64,000 nt of DNA from Norana najaformis (GCA_964023275.1 OZ029916.1:39867396-39931395), one strand, 5' to 3'. Positions 31,901 through 59,980 are shown, numbered from the stretch's first letter. Notes: generated by a model not told the origin, from the sequence alone. Translations and numbers: made by a program.

Positions 31901-34900
31901 CTGCACATTTGTACTGTGCCTCTTCAAGATAAAACTTCTCAGAGGTGTGCCCGACCTAAAAACACAAAACACGATCAAACAAGGTGGTTTTCAGCTGCTG
32001 AAATAAAGTAAGCTGAAGCACAAGAGCTGAAGCACAAGACAGAAACAGTGATCTGCCAACTGTACAACATTTCCTGGCAAGTTATGTGGTTGACAATGAA
32101 GCACCAGTTTCACACAGTGCACTAGGAGTTGAGCCCTGGACACATAGGTCAAAGGCAAACACTTTATCAGACTGCCTCCATGCCACCCAATAGCCAGGCA
32201 GTTGAGATCTTGCTAGAGTATTTTATGCTACAGGAGACAAGACAAAACGATACATGGCTTCAGATTTGAGCTCTGGATTTATAATTAGTGATTCCTTTTT
32301 TTGATAAGATTTGATGTAACTGAGGGACAGGATTTGCACATATCGGTGTACAAACTCTTATCTGCTTCATTGGTTTTATGAAAGTTGTATTAAATTGAAG
32401 GAATTAAAGGAATTGTGAAAGTAAAAAACTGTGCATTGTTCAGATGTCAATGTTTCCAGCATGCAGCGACAAATCCATGTTCTTGGCGCATGTTTGCTTT
32501 GTTAATGTTCTTGGCACGTGTCGATGTGTTAACATTAAGCTTGAGTAAATCTGAACAAAATGCATCGACTTTCGATGAAGTGCATCATTTCGTACAAGAA
32601 ATTGCTTTCTGAAAGTTTGTGATCATTTCTGATTTTTGTGAACGTCAGTTTGAAGTTTGTGGGTGACTTTCTGTAAGTTTTCGATCACGTTCCGATCCCA
32701 CTTGGATATGTTCTGGTGAGCTTAGCTTCAACTTGTGAGAATTTTGTGAACACATTTTATTTGGAGTTTTTTGGGCCAACAGTTTTTTGGCAGCCGCTTC
32801 CTGCAAGTTTCTAATAACTTTCCAGTTTTGTTTGAACATTGGTTGATGGCTTATGATTTCCAATCTGATAATTTTAATGCAAAGATTGCCATGCTTGTTT
32901 TACTTCTGACTTGCAGTTGTTCCCTTTGAGTTTCACTACGATCATTCACTGTTTTGTACGCTGGAACCTCGTTACAACGTTGTATGGCGTAGTGTCCTGG
33001 GTTCACGTCTGCTGAGTGGACTCTGTGTGACAGATTGTTTGTGCACACTTGTTGCACGCATAGACTGACTGACCTTCCGTGCAGAGTAAGTGCAATAAAT
33101 GAACACGTAGCTTTGGCAGCCTTATCACATACGTCACGTAATAACAATGTTGTGCTATATAAAGAGGTCATTGTCTACAGGTGGATTAAAGTTCAATCCA
33201 AATCTCTGATTGCTTGTTATCAGAATTCGTTTTACAACAGTGCATGTTATACAGAGGTTCTAGTGAAATCGGGTTTTCTCACGTTAGTGTTTCTAGAAAT
33301 CTTGACACTCAGGTTTTGTTCATGTAGAGTTTTGACAAATCAGAGCAACTGTAAATAAAGCGAAAATGAACTTGTGTTTGAGTAAAATTGTTTAACGACA
33401 AGTTGTAACTAATAAACTAGTAAAAAATTTCTCAGTTTACAAAAGCCAGTCGAAACAGCCAATCTAAAGAAGTTGTGTTGCCGATCACCAAATGTAGCAT
33501 CCATTTACGAAAATGTTAATTTCAAACTCTTTAATTAACAACTGTAACATCCAACAAAGTTGTATGTCAGAATGCAGAGTTTACAAAGTGCAGTAATTTT
33601 TAGCAACCAATTGCGATAGTTGTAATGTCATAATTTACAATCTCGATTACATAATCAATTACAACGCCCAAACTTAAAATGGCATAATGTTGTAGTTTAC
33701 AATTCCAAATTACTAACTGTAAAAGCCATCTGTACAAATACATGTAGCTAACGTTGTAGTTAAGAAACAAGAGACAACTGTGACTGTGTGTGAGAAAACC
33801 TTGGACAGTCAGAAAAAATGAAAACCAATATTGCACTATACAGTATTGGGTTGGAATTATTGAATAATTATGTGAAAAATCACAAATAGTAAAAAGTTAC
33901 AATTTTTAGAGATGTATTTCTCTTCACTGCTACTTTTGAGAAATTGTTAAAGTTTACCATTTTACCATAACTATAACCCAACACTGTGCCTTAGGGTCGT
34001 GAATGTTTATGAATAAAGTAAATATTCATATGCCTCTGAGACTGCCATTAATGAAATCTCCATAAAAGACTGGTTAAGACTAATATTTACATGACTTAGT
34101 CACTTGCATAATAATCGATGCACATGACTTCAAATTAGAGCACCAACGCGATATGTTAAATTGTTTGTTGCAGGGTATCATAATAAAACTGAAAATAAAA
34201 AACCTTGGCAAAAGTCTACGTAAGGACTTAAGTTGCCAGCTTAAACAACAAGGAATATAAATAGACAAAGACTTCATTTTGACCCATTTTACGCCTACGT
34301 GCCTTCTCAGCACATTTTCACAACAAATTAATTTTTCCAACTTTGTGAGGGTTTTCTCATCCACAGTCACAATTGTAAAATGTTGGTTACAGTCTTGCAG
34401 CTCTGTACCAGTGTAACATATCAGCTGTATGGCCCAGTTACACTTAGTTACTGTTGCCTAACATAATATGCAGACATAAATAAAAAGCATCATAATTCAT
34501 AAACAAAGCTAAAATTCTACAGTCAGAATAAGCAAATGTAATATAACATTTCATAGTGCCTTTAAAAGCCTGTAAAAGTCGAGAAATCTGATTTAATATT
34601 GAAGGGCTCCATCAATGTTCAAAAGGAAAACAACTTCTTGTCACTGTTTGCACTGGCAATCGACTGAGCAATTCAAGAAAACAGACCAGACATCGTCTAT
34701 GTTGCAATTACAAGAGTTGCCTCGACAAACGTAAATATATATTTGTGTCTAATATATAACGTATCTAATATATAAATATAGGTAAATTTATTATATCTAG
34801 ACATGTGTCTTTCACATAACCAGATGTACAAGATGAAGTTAGCTTCATACTACTACCGACACTCGAACCAAAGATCTTAAGAGTACACCAAGATATGGCA

Positions 34901-35298
34901 CTCCCTATTTTGGCTGTGCAACTCGTGTGTGTGGTGGTCAACAAAGCAAAACTGCCATGCTACCAAGGTATGATAAATGTCAAGGTCAGACAATACAGCC
35001 ACATTCACTGCAGCCCTTTTAAATAATAAGACCTATGCTGATTGGGCCCACAACTTTGTCAATTGGAGCGCCACCAAGCGGCTGGCATTTTATAAGTAAG
35101 GTAAGGGCCTTGCACATTAGGATGGATTTTGTGTTGTATCTTAGGACACTCTTAAGACCTTTGCTCAAACATCCTTACAACACAACCTCTGGAGCTAAAT
35201 CAATTACTACATCATAACAAGGTCGTATTACAGCGAGATCACAATCTGAAGCTGAATTAAAAGATCACGTTTCCAACCACATCATGTCAAACTTTATA

Positions 35299-35677
35299 CA
35301 CTGTGTCCGGAAAAATTCCAAGGCTTTACGGTAAATATGAAAATAATTAGTAAACATTAATCGATTTTTAAAATTCCAAAAACAGTTTAATCCTGAAATA
35401 TTATTTGCACTATAATTGTTGTTTTGGCGTAAAATTTTATAACAATTGTCTTCCTCGCTGAACGCCATTTTTCTAGCAACTTTCTTTACAAAATATAAAA
35501 TTCAAATACGTCACTGTGACGTAATTTTAAACGGGGGCCGTTAATAAATTACAAAGAATTTTGTTGGTAATTATATATTTCAGGATTAAACTGTTTTTGG
35601 AATTTTAAAAATCGATTAATGTTTACTAATTATTTTCATATTTACCGTAAAGCCTTGGAATTTTTCCGGACACAGTG
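35299..35677. mobile_element. Young TA-flanked MITE (379 bp) with 102-bp inverted repeats
   Basis: Arms 35299-35400 and 35576-35677 are reverse complements over about 102 bases with no mismatch seen by eye. Each end starts CACTGTGTCCGGAAAAATTC, and TA lies immediately outside both ends (35297-35298 and 35678-35679). The TA duplication indicates a Tc1/mariner-type mobiliser. The 175-base centre is non-coding. The identity of the arms suggests recent insertion. Confidence 0.85.
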
Positions 35678-37154
35678 TATTATAATATAAAGTTTATTAT
35701 ATTATATTATATATATAATATATATTCTGGTGTTAAAGTAGTAGATGACTGAGTTGCATTTGTGAATGTACTAAATACAACTTCCTGAACGTGAGAAAAA
35801 TCACATAATCAATACTGCAAAATATAGTCAATACCAGATACGCTTGACCTGACCGTGCCTCATCAACGGAAGAAAGATGCGGCCCAGAAGAATATAATTA
35901 TTAGTTGACCCAGTGCTAAGCAATTAGTCGCCTTTACTTAAATTACTTTAAATTAAAGCAAAGCAATTTGTTGGTTAAAAGTAAAAAATGTTTGCCCAAT
36001 GCAAAAGCTTTTGGCTTTTCCTTAGGAAAACACAGATCCTAAAAGATTAAGCAAGCAAGAAAATATGAAATTACAGATAAAACAACATTTCTAGATAATT
36101 GACCACTTACTCCTACATTGGACAATAGATAGCGCTGTACAAAACGTGCAGATATTCAAGCACTGAAAAGAGTTCCAATTTCCAAGAAATAAACAAAAAA
36201 TTCAATAATCACTCATTAAAAATTGCTTAATTAAAAAGTTCACTAATGAGACAAAAATCACACAACTGAATAACAAAGAATATGCAAAATAAAGAATCTA
36301 CATTAGATCAATTTAACAAACTAAACCTCTTCAGATCATAAGCCTTGTAAATACGTGCAGAAATAGGCAATAGAATCATAAATCCAGAACATCTGGTGCA
36401 TAGTGACTCAATATAACATATTAAAGATGGGTTTTACACATACTATTCAAAAATATTCTCTTAGGGTACTCTAGGTATTTGTACAATCGTAGCAAGTGGA
36501 GATATATATCCACTTCACAAAAGCCGCATCTGGCAGTTTGCCATATCTCCAGTTGCCATTATCATAATCAAGTACTTTGTTTCCAGCTTGTATCTCCAGC
36601 TAGCACAGTTCTTAAATGGCGACCTAAAAGATCATGACACCATTCAAATGGGTAGTGGTGGTGAAAGATCTCACCCAATAAATATCATTACAAAATATCC
36701 GCAGGATTAAGGTTTAATATGGGCCACTTCGGCAAAATGTATACACACACACATACTTGGTGCACCTCGAAAAGACTTGCTATGGGTGCCAAAACAATTT
36801 TTTGGTTAATAAAAAATATTTTTTTGGCCTTAAACAAACCAGTTGGTTGGTTGAAAGAAATATATTTGGTCTCCAGCAAAGCAACACGTGCAAATTTTTG
36901 ACCCAAAACAAAACAATTTGTTCACTCAACGAGGATAATTTTTGGTCCAAGCAACTGAATCTCTTGTTTCAAAGTAAACAATTTTTTGCCACAGCAAACA
37001 ATGTGTTGCTTTTGGGCAGTTCTCATGCAAACCAGTTGCAGTTTGTCATGATTTTCCACAAAACTGACTGCTTTTTGAAACTTTGTTGTTGTGGCTCAAA
37101 TACCAATAAGCAGTGATGAATTTTTCGCGAACAGACTTTGAGTCGAGTAGTGAA
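35678..37154. other. Intergenic between the MITE and the Tec kinase 3' end
   Basis: AT-rich sequence, including a TA-rich run at 35690-35730. At 36745-37020 a degenerate repeated motif (CAAAACAATTTTTTGG and variants) recurs every few tens of bases. No gene is supported. Confidence 0.45.
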
Positions 37155-52723
<15,569 letters not shown>

Positions 52724-52804
52724 TGTTAGTTTTTTTCTGTTCTATTTTAAGATCGTTTTCTTCTCCCTAAAAACAAAGGTATGGTAAGTAAAGGAAAGGC
52801 ATGC

Positions 52805-52935
52805 TGTGATAATTATAACACAAGGTAAGATAATGTAAGGTAGGGTAAGGTGAGCTAAGGTAAATTACGGTACAGTGAGGTAAGGTAAGGTAAGGTAAGT
52901 TAAGGGAAAGTAAGGCAATTGAGGGGAGGGAAGGG
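52805..52935. repeat. (GGTAA)n pentanucleotide tract upstream of the Tec kinase start
   Basis: GGTAAGGTAAGGTAAGGTAA and variants just 5' (minus strand) of the coding start at 52723. Confidence 0.75.
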
Positions 52936-53074
52936 AAGGCCATCAACCAGAAATAGCAACTGCAACAGCAACTGAACAACCAACCATACAACCTTTCCTT
53001 CCAACTTACCTGTCAGTTTGCAACTGGTAATCAAATACAAGTACCAGACAAAGAGATAACACTCAAATGTCTTA

Positions 53075-53340
53075 GCAATCTGGGTAAGGGAGAATGTTTA
53101 CCCACTGTTACCGAATGGCATGAAAGTTTACTAGATGACAGCCCTTGACATAAATAGTCAAACACACCTAATCCCATCTTCCGCAAACGATCCAGCAATT
53201 TTCTACAAATTTTGAAAGTTCCAGTTTTACCTAATGGAAGGAAAATGGTTGATGTTTATACAATTCCGGATGTGGCCATGATTACAAGGATGTTTGAACT
53301 CAAGATGGTGAACTTTCATATCGCAATGATTAACATGCCA
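53075..53340. repeat. Long inverted repeat, left arm
   Basis: Matches the reverse complement of 55085-55350. Shared text includes ACTAGATGACAGCCCTTGAC, CCCATCTTCCGCAAA, CTACAAATTTTGAAAGTTCC and AAGGATGTTTGAACTCAAG. The arms lie about 1.75 kb apart, around a reverse-transcriptase remnant. Confidence 0.7.
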
Positions 53341-53399
53341 TCATTGCACACATCTAGTTCATGCTCATCCCAGACTATTTGTTTTACTGTCACTTCTAT

Positions 53400-54940
53400 T
53401 CTACGTGTGCATGGCAGAGTTCCAACCAATTTTGACCAGGCATCATCATACCTTTGGAAAAAGAGTCCATCTTAGATAACAACCAAAGTGATAACTATTG
53501 AGGCATCACATTTCAAATTTATCTAAACTCTTTGAAATGTGTGTGCTAGAGCATTATGGCACATATTTATTCACGTCTGATTTGCAGTCTGGATTCAAAA
53601 AAGGCTCGGTTTGTTCAGAAGGACTTCTTGCAGTCAGGGCAATAGTGGATTACTTTATTAGTTACAGATCTACCATAAACTTACGTGCATAGGCAGTGGC
53701 GTAGCTAGCCTTCCGAGGGCCCTTGTTCAAACTGAACCTTGGCTATTATTTTCTTTAAGTAATTGAGCAACCGGACCTTGGCCCCTTGGGGCATAGTAGG
53801 GGGCCCCTGGTCTCGTGGGCAGTTGTGCTTTGCACAACCTGCATAATCTATTGCTACGCCCCTGTGCATAGGACATGTGTAAAGCTTGTGACAAAGTGAA
53901 TCGTTATGCTTTATTCACTAAGCTAATGGACAGACATGTTCCTCGTGACTATTTAACCACCCTTATAACCTGGTTTAATCTTGAATGCAGCATTTGTGAT
54001 GGTATAATGTGCTATCAGATATAATAACCCTTGTCTGTGGAGTTAGGCAGGGTGGTGTTCTTTCGCCAATTATATTTGCTGTGTATGTGAACAACATAAT
54101 TTTAAAGGTTAACTCCATCCAGCCATTGTTGTAAAAGTGGTGAGGTATTCTTGGGGTGCATCATGTGACTATAAACATCATCAGGTGCAGGTGACGTTCT
54201 TTCCCTGTCAGCAACACTGTGTAATCTTCACGCAATGGTTGACATTTGCTCTGTCAAACTATAAATTTTGGATATGAAAATATATGTAACTAAATCTCAA
54301 GTAATAAGGATTGGATCATTGTTTTGTAATGTGTGCAAGAATATTACTGTCAACGGAACAGAAATCAGTTACGCTGACAAACTTAAATATCTCTGGGCTG
54401 TCTTGTGGTCGCAGCTCAGTCTTTAAAAATTAGTCTGCATGAAATGAGAGTGCAGTTTTATAAATCATTTAACTCTTTGTATAGTAAATGCTACAAACTT
54501 ATTGAACCTATCCTGCTGCATTTAGTTAAATGTAAACATTTCCTCCTTTATGGAATGAAAGCTGTTAACCTCATCAACAGTGAGCTGGACTATATGGAGC
54601 ACACTTACAACCCTGCCATAAGCAAAATATTCAAAATCTGTCACAGCAACGATGGGTCTATATGCGGCATTTCATGCAAGAACCTAGCAGTAAAGACGCT
54701 GATTGACCAGAAGGTTACGATATTTCCCAGTGATAATGCTGCTGTCAGTTTTGTACATGATTTTCTCAGACACCATAATAGAATTTTTCTGATGTTGTCA
54801 GTAGCATACCTGGGCAGGTGTGCAGTCCTTGTCAATTTGCTGTTGTTTCCTTATTTGAGGTGTTTTGTATTGTTTTTGTGCTACCACTGTTTGGTGAAAT
54901 AAAAGATTGATATTAATAAAGAATAATATTATAATTCATA
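53400..54940 (+). mobile_element. Non-LTR reverse-transcriptase remnant
   Basis: Plus-strand frames give SKLFEMCVLEHYG, LFTSDLQSGFKKGSVCSEGL (finger region of RT), LMDRHVPRDYLTTLITWF, VRQGGVLSPIIFAVYVNNII (RT motif B) and a C-terminal stretch from FYKSFNSLYSKCYKLIEPI. Stops and shifts separate them, and the region of motif A is interrupted by the MITE at 53694-53864. It ends near AATAAAGAATAATATT. The clade is not assigned. Confidence 0.7.
53694..53864. mobile_element. hAT-type MITE (171 bp) nested in the RT remnant
   Basis: Termini are CAGTGGCGTAGC and, reversed, CAGGGGCGTAGC, flanked by perfect 8-bp direct repeats TGCATAGG (53686-53693 and 53865-53872). It interrupts the RT frame between ACTTACG and ACATGTGT. 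Confidence 0.85.
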
Positions 54941-55084
54941 TATGATAGGCTTACATAATTCATATGCTGTAACTGCTGACACATTTACCACTACTGATTA
55001 ATTAGCATAATCTCATAGTATCTGCCTGATGTAATATCTTTCATTAAGTGAATATGATTATAGTGGCAAATTGGATATTATTAC

Positions 55085-55350
55085 AGTAAAATGATTTACA
55101 CCAACGGCAAGTTAAAAATTGTGCTACAAAAGTTCACCACCTTGAGTTCAAACATCCTTGGAAACTTGGCCACTTCCGGAATTTGAGTAAACACCAACCG
55201 TTTTCCATTCAGTAAAGTTGGAACTTTTAAAATTTGTAGAATTTGCGGAAGATGGGAATGGCGCGTTCGACTACTTATGTCAAGGGCTGTCATCTAGTGA
55301 AATTTCATGTCATTCTGGCACAGTGGGTAAATCTTCACCCGTACAATCTG
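55085..55350. repeat. Long inverted repeat, right arm
   Basis: Reverse complement of 53075-53340 with scattered substitutions, so the pair is not recent. Confidence 0.7.
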
Positions 55351-55379
55351 CCACACGCCAGTCTAATGGCACTTTATCA

Positions 55380-55480
55380 TGCGGAATATTAATAATTAAT
55401 AACAACTATAATCATGATCATCATCTCATCATCTTCGTCGTCATCACTATCATCATCGCTGACATCACTTTCATCGTTAA
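55380..55480. repeat. (ATC)n trinucleotide tract
   Basis: CATCATCTCATCATCTTCGT and similar words. There is no gene. Confidence 0.7.
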
Positions 55481-55739
55481 CGTTGCGTAGTCATCATGGG
55501 TATTTAAATAACGCCTTTAATAAACTCACAAACTCGTCACAAGTGTGAGCTCTTTACATGACCGATTATTTTCCAGTTTTAAACTAATTTCTGCAACAAC
55601 TGAACTGATGCAACTTGCCTCAAAACAGCGAAATGTCCATTCATAAGAAAATTCTTCCTAATCCGTAGGCCTACTTCCTACTATGCTCCGTCTCTAAACG
55701 AACAATTTCCTATCTATGTCCGATTTAAAATCCCCTTAA

Positions 55740-56250
55740 CCGGCAAAAACGCGTTACAAATTCGCTCGCACTTTCGTCTTATCTCAGCGAAATTTAATCG
55801 ATTAAAAATATCGATTTAAAAGAAATTAAAATCGATCTGTTCGAAGTAGGATACCCCGCGAAGTCAGCGCTTAAGCGTCTTCGCAAAACCCTCGTTCAAT
55901 ATTCACCGCTAACTTCGCTTAATTGAATCAGCTCAGCGATCGCAAACAAACACTGACGATGCTTATGTGGTTCAATTTTACGTGGTTTTTACGACCAACT
56001 CCGGCTGTGGATGCATTCGACGTCCGACCCGAGTAAGCTCCGAGCTATTCACAAACACTAGGGGTATGCATTAAGCCAGTTGGAGTGCTCCGTTCGCTCT
56101 GAGCGGAAGCGTAGAAATCGTTCTGAAGTAGCCTCTCGCTAAGCAGGAAGTAAATTATGATAATATCTAAAATTTCCGGCCCGAGCCTTTACTGAGGCTC
56201 TGGGAGGGGAGGCTGTGTTGGAATGTCCTGTCAGTTGAATCCTGATACTG
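55740..56250 (-). promoter_or_regulatory. Candidate distal promoter region of the Tec kinase
   Basis: This stretch is visibly richer in CpG than its surroundings (for example AAAACGCGTTAC, CCGACCCGAGTAAG) and contains an ETS-like AGCAGGAAGTA near 56145. It lies 3-3.5 kb upstream of the kinase ATG, and no other gene start is near. No 5' exon was found, so the assignment is only a suggestion. Confidence 0.25.
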
Positions 56251-57219
56251 CAGGCGACAGCACAAAGGACTCAGGCTGACCAGTTTTCATTTGCAACTTT
56301 GCTTAGGCCTGAAGACCTGCGCAGGATCGCAGAGCACTTCATTGACTCACGTGTGAATTCGGGCAAATGCTGTCGGACACTCTTTCGTTGTGTAGTTGAC
56401 AGCTCAGCTCTGTACGGTTAATCCGATCCTAGCACATACGCACAAGTTGAGTCTTTTAACTTCACAAAAACGGTGTAGAGAGCAAGTATACATTGCAGCC
56501 CAGACCTTCGTAGTGGGCCTACATTTCAGTAATAATTTCAGCACTGACCCACATCTAGCCTAAGGCCGCCTATAGCCGAGTCGCAGGCTTTTTTTAGCTC
56601 ACTGAGCTGGCTGAACACCCATCCGTCTATTAGATGACTTGCAATAGGCCTCTTCGAAAGTGACCTAGACCCATATTTTGCCTATAGGCTTAGCTTTTTC
56701 GAGAATCCTATTAGGCCTACTGCAGATATTGCCTAATATAGTCTATAGGGCCTACAGCATAAAGCCTACAAAGCAGACTGCTTGTGCGTTACCTTTCACC
56801 TGTTGGTCCAGGGTTCGAATTTAAGAGCATCGAGTTGTGAAATTCACAATTCTATTTTGAATCATAAATTATTCATGTGACCTACAAGATCCAGCTGTCG
56901 GACTGAAGTTTTCGTTTTCGCACTTCAGCTGAAGGATCCTTTATTGCTTATCCACATTTAGCCTTCTAGAGCTCGGAGGACCGATGATAAAGGCGAGTAA
57001 TAAATAAGCGAATACCTTAGGCCTACCTTGCCTTACTTTACCTTACCTTACCTGGCATTAGGCCTACCAATGTAGCATGCGATTACATTTTACCAAACTA
57101 TCTCATGGAATTTAAAGTGTTTTAAACATTTTTATCATTATCATTATTATTATTATTATTTTTGTTGTTCGTCGTCGTCGTAGTTGTTGTCGTAGTCGTC
57201 GTCATTATTAATCTAATGG
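56251..57219. other. Intergenic, rich in AGGCCTA-type words; no gene seen
   Basis: Repeated AGGCCTAC/GCCTATAG words between 56510 and 57065, a possible tRNA-SINE B box (GGGTTCGAATT near 56813), and a trinucleotide patch at 57130-57215. Confidence 0.4.
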
Positions 57220-57490
57220 ACTGTTGATCGAGAGGTTGGGGTTCAAGTCCTCGCCAGAGCAGAAATTTGTTTCGAGGTTTTTGCTCACCATGCACCCCCT
57301 AGCCAACTCAGCTATAATGTATACACTGACAGTAGACTGTCAGTGGGAAGATCAGGCGGCGAGGGAAGGGCTGGCCAACCGCCCTCAAATACCAAGTCTG
57401 AGAAAATGAAGTCGCTAACACTTCATATCTATGGCTGCTAAGGACTAGTTTAAGGGATTGTGCTTCTTTTACTTACTTACCTAATTAATT
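57220..57490 (+). repeat. tRNA-derived SINE, near full length
   Basis: Head GGACTGTTGATCGAGAGGTT with B box GGGGTTCAAGTCC at about 57238. Body CAGTAGACTGTCAGTGGGAA, GGAAGGGCTGGCCAACCGCC and AAGTCGCTAACACTTCATAT. Tail CTTTTACTTACTTACC. Confidence 0.7.
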
Positions 57491-57587
57491 AATTAATTAA
57501 TTAATACAAGCGTTTTTCAATAGTGACCTTATGGCCTCGAACCTGCTCAGATTTCTGTGATAATCATCGACGCAGTTCGTAATTAGA

Positions 57588-59800
57588 GTTAAGAGCGACG
57601 TTAACGGCCCTGACAGCCACAGGATGTTGTTGAACACAATTTATTATACATTACAATCCTTAGACAGCTTTAAAACTATTTAAACTACGATAAAGGCCTA
57701 ATAAGAGTCAACGGCGCTTGATCTCCAAACAAAGTTGAACGACAATAATATGTGAGGTCGACGTTAACGGCCGTTGCAGCCACAAGGTGTCGTTAAAAGC
57801 TTGATTACAATTTAATCTGAGGACTTCTATAGCGCTATTAGTAGTAATGATCAGTGCGTCACTCGATGGTCGCTACTTAGTAATATTGTTGTTCAGGTGA
57901 AGTTCGACGTTGAGTCCGGTCGAAAGCCAAGAAGCGAATGCAAGAAGAGATAGAAATTACCTACGGAGGATATGAGTCGAGGAGAGGGTGAGTTTTTAGT
58001 CGAGCTACGAATGCGGAAACAGACTTTGCAGAGCGAACGTTTGTCGGAAGAGAGTTTCAGAATGTGCGGCCAGCGACAGAAAAGGCACGCCGGCTGAGAA
58101 CTGCCCTTGTCCACGGAACAGTCGAGTTAGACAGCCAGAAGACCGGATCGAGTAGAGACAAATCTTGGGAGTCAGTACAGAGTGAAGATATTCAGGTTGT
58201 CTGGAATGTAGAGTCTTGTATAAAATTAGACCAGTCTTGAAAATTATTTGCTTTTCTGTGAGCACCCATTGCAATGATTTGGGGATTCGTGATGTATGTT
58301 CACATTTTGGAAGTTTAGTGATAGCTCTTGCCAGTATAGTTTCTACTGTTTGCGGCTACTTCAAATTAGCTTTTGAAATGCAAGTTAGAAGCGAGTTGCA
58401 GTAGTCAAGACGGCTAGAGAACAGGGCATTAGTTCAGAAAAGGAAACGTGGCATCTAATTCTATGAATATCTCGTGTGAGGAATGGGCAGACCTACATAT
58501 AGAGTTAATGTGTTTACAGAGTCAAAGACAACACCATAATTAACAAAACAATACTAACAGCTTAAATAAAACACCGTTACAATGCGTCTATTGAAGCTGT
58601 ATTAAAATAGCGTTAATTCGTAACCTTCCAATTTAACACCCAAATCGAGTCTCAGTTGCTAGACAAACAATCCCTTCCGGACAACGGACCACTAAGAAAA
58701 CTACCATCAAAAAAGAAGAAGTTAAACTCCAACGACTTTCCAAATACTACAAAGAAAACAGAAAAGAAAATAGAAAAGAAAACTTCTCAATTGTCGTCGA
58801 CGGCCCTTGATGTAGGGGACGACGTTAGAAAGTTTCATCTGCTAACGACGACAACCGCTATGGGGGCCACGAGATGTCGCTAAACACAGCACAAGTTGTT
58901 AACAGAAGTTTATGCAGAGACAACTTTAAAATGCTTTTATCGATACATAATTATCATGAGTTTAATCTAAGGTTAGTAACTCCGCCACTGCCGAATTCGG
59001 GAGGTGCCAGTCCCAAGCCTCGATAAAGGAGGAGGGCAACGTCAACGGCCTTTCATGCCATAAGATGTCGTTAAACTGAGGAACTACTACTACTACTCTA
59101 AGGTTAGTGGACAAAACTGCACAAAATCTTTTCCATTTGACGTCAATGGCCTTTCATGTCATAAGTTGTCGTTAAACATTGGAAATTACTAATCGGCTAT
59201 TGCTTGTGACGTCCTGTTTATAAAGCAATCGTCGGTTTTCGTTAAACGAAAGGCCATGGAACGGAACGAGGAATATATTTTCTTGTGTTGTCTTGTGTTG
59301 TGTGTCTTGTGTTGTCTTTAGCCATCTTCGATCCGAAGTTGGGCCGCACCATGAACCGTCCGTCTCCAGATGTTTCTATCTTCAGTTGTCCTCAATAATT
59401 GACGCATAGTTAATCCTGTACAAGACCGAACATTTACAAACCGTCGAACACAACCTACATTTATATATAGCCTCGGAGAAATTGACTTAAAGGTGTCTAA
59501 GTAGAACATAACGTTAGCATTAATATATTTGTTTAGCGACTTCTAGTGGCTGTGTGGAAAGCGAACGCCGACCTCACCTTTTTACACAACGCAATGGTTG
59601 GTTCCCTCAGTTTAACTACATCTTATGGCATCGAAGGCCGTTCACATCGCCCTCCTCTTTTATCCAGGCTTGGGACTGGCACTACCCAACTAAATGGGGT
59701 TACTGAGTTCACCGTCAATAATAAAGTTCCTCAATTTAACGACAGCTTATGGCATCAAAGGCCGTTGCCGTTGCCGTCGCCCTCCTCCTTTATCCAGGCT
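57588..59800. repeat. Cluster of about seven degenerate 40-bp repeats in both orientations
   Basis: Core resembles GACGTCAACGGCC, about 6-8 bases, then GCCATAAGATGTCGTTAAA. Plus-strand copies near 57590, 57755, 58845, 59038 and 59140; inverted copies near 59603 and 59735. Three (59000-59085, 59590-59690, 59730-59800) extend into a longer unit with CAGTCCCAAGCCT and AAAGGAGGAGGGC. No coding sense is evident. Confidence 0.6.
57812..58290 (-). mobile_element. CR1/L2-like LINE, 5'-truncated 3' end with terminus
   Basis: The minus strand encodes QIIFKTGLILYKTLHSRQPE then YLHSVLTPK, typical of the region after RT in CR1/L2 elements, then a frame-slipped C-terminal part. It ends at AGCGCTATAGAAGTCCTCAG near 57812. 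It links the scattered GGCGCTATAGAAGTCATTAG termini in this window to a coding LINE. Confidence 0.65.
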
Positions 59801-59928
59801 ACCCCACACAAGGCAGTGGCGGGTTCTCCCTCCATAATAAATGAATTGCAGTTATTTATAAAGTATGGTGACAAGTAGTTAAAGGTGTCGTAAGACAGCT
59901 TCATAACTGATTGTAAAATCTACTGACA

Positions 59929-59930
<2 letters not shown>
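58300..59930. other. Intergenic around the repeat cluster; no gene seen
   Basis: Apart from the 40-bp repeats, only an A-rich patch (58690-58790) and a TGTCTTGTGTTG repeat (59283-59320) stand out. Open frames here have no recognisable homology. Confidence 0.4.

Positions 59931-59931
<1 letters not shown>

Positions 59932-59980
<49 letters not shown>

Larger units (their letters stand above)
30845..35298. other. Intergenic: NADK2 3'UTR, then AT-rich DNA with no recognised gene
   Basis: The NADK2 3'UTR probably runs to AATAAA near 31638. Open frames here (for example 33035-33358) show no family resemblance and no splice support. The SINE palindrome at 31201-31520, the repeat at 31780-31900 and TA-rich stretches around 34735-34790 are the only structures noted. 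Confidence 0.5.

Noticed and set aside
33035-33358. 107-codon plus-strand open frame in the NADK2-Tec interval
   Set aside because: No recognisable motif, AT-rich context and overlapping open frames on the other strand. Treated as chance.
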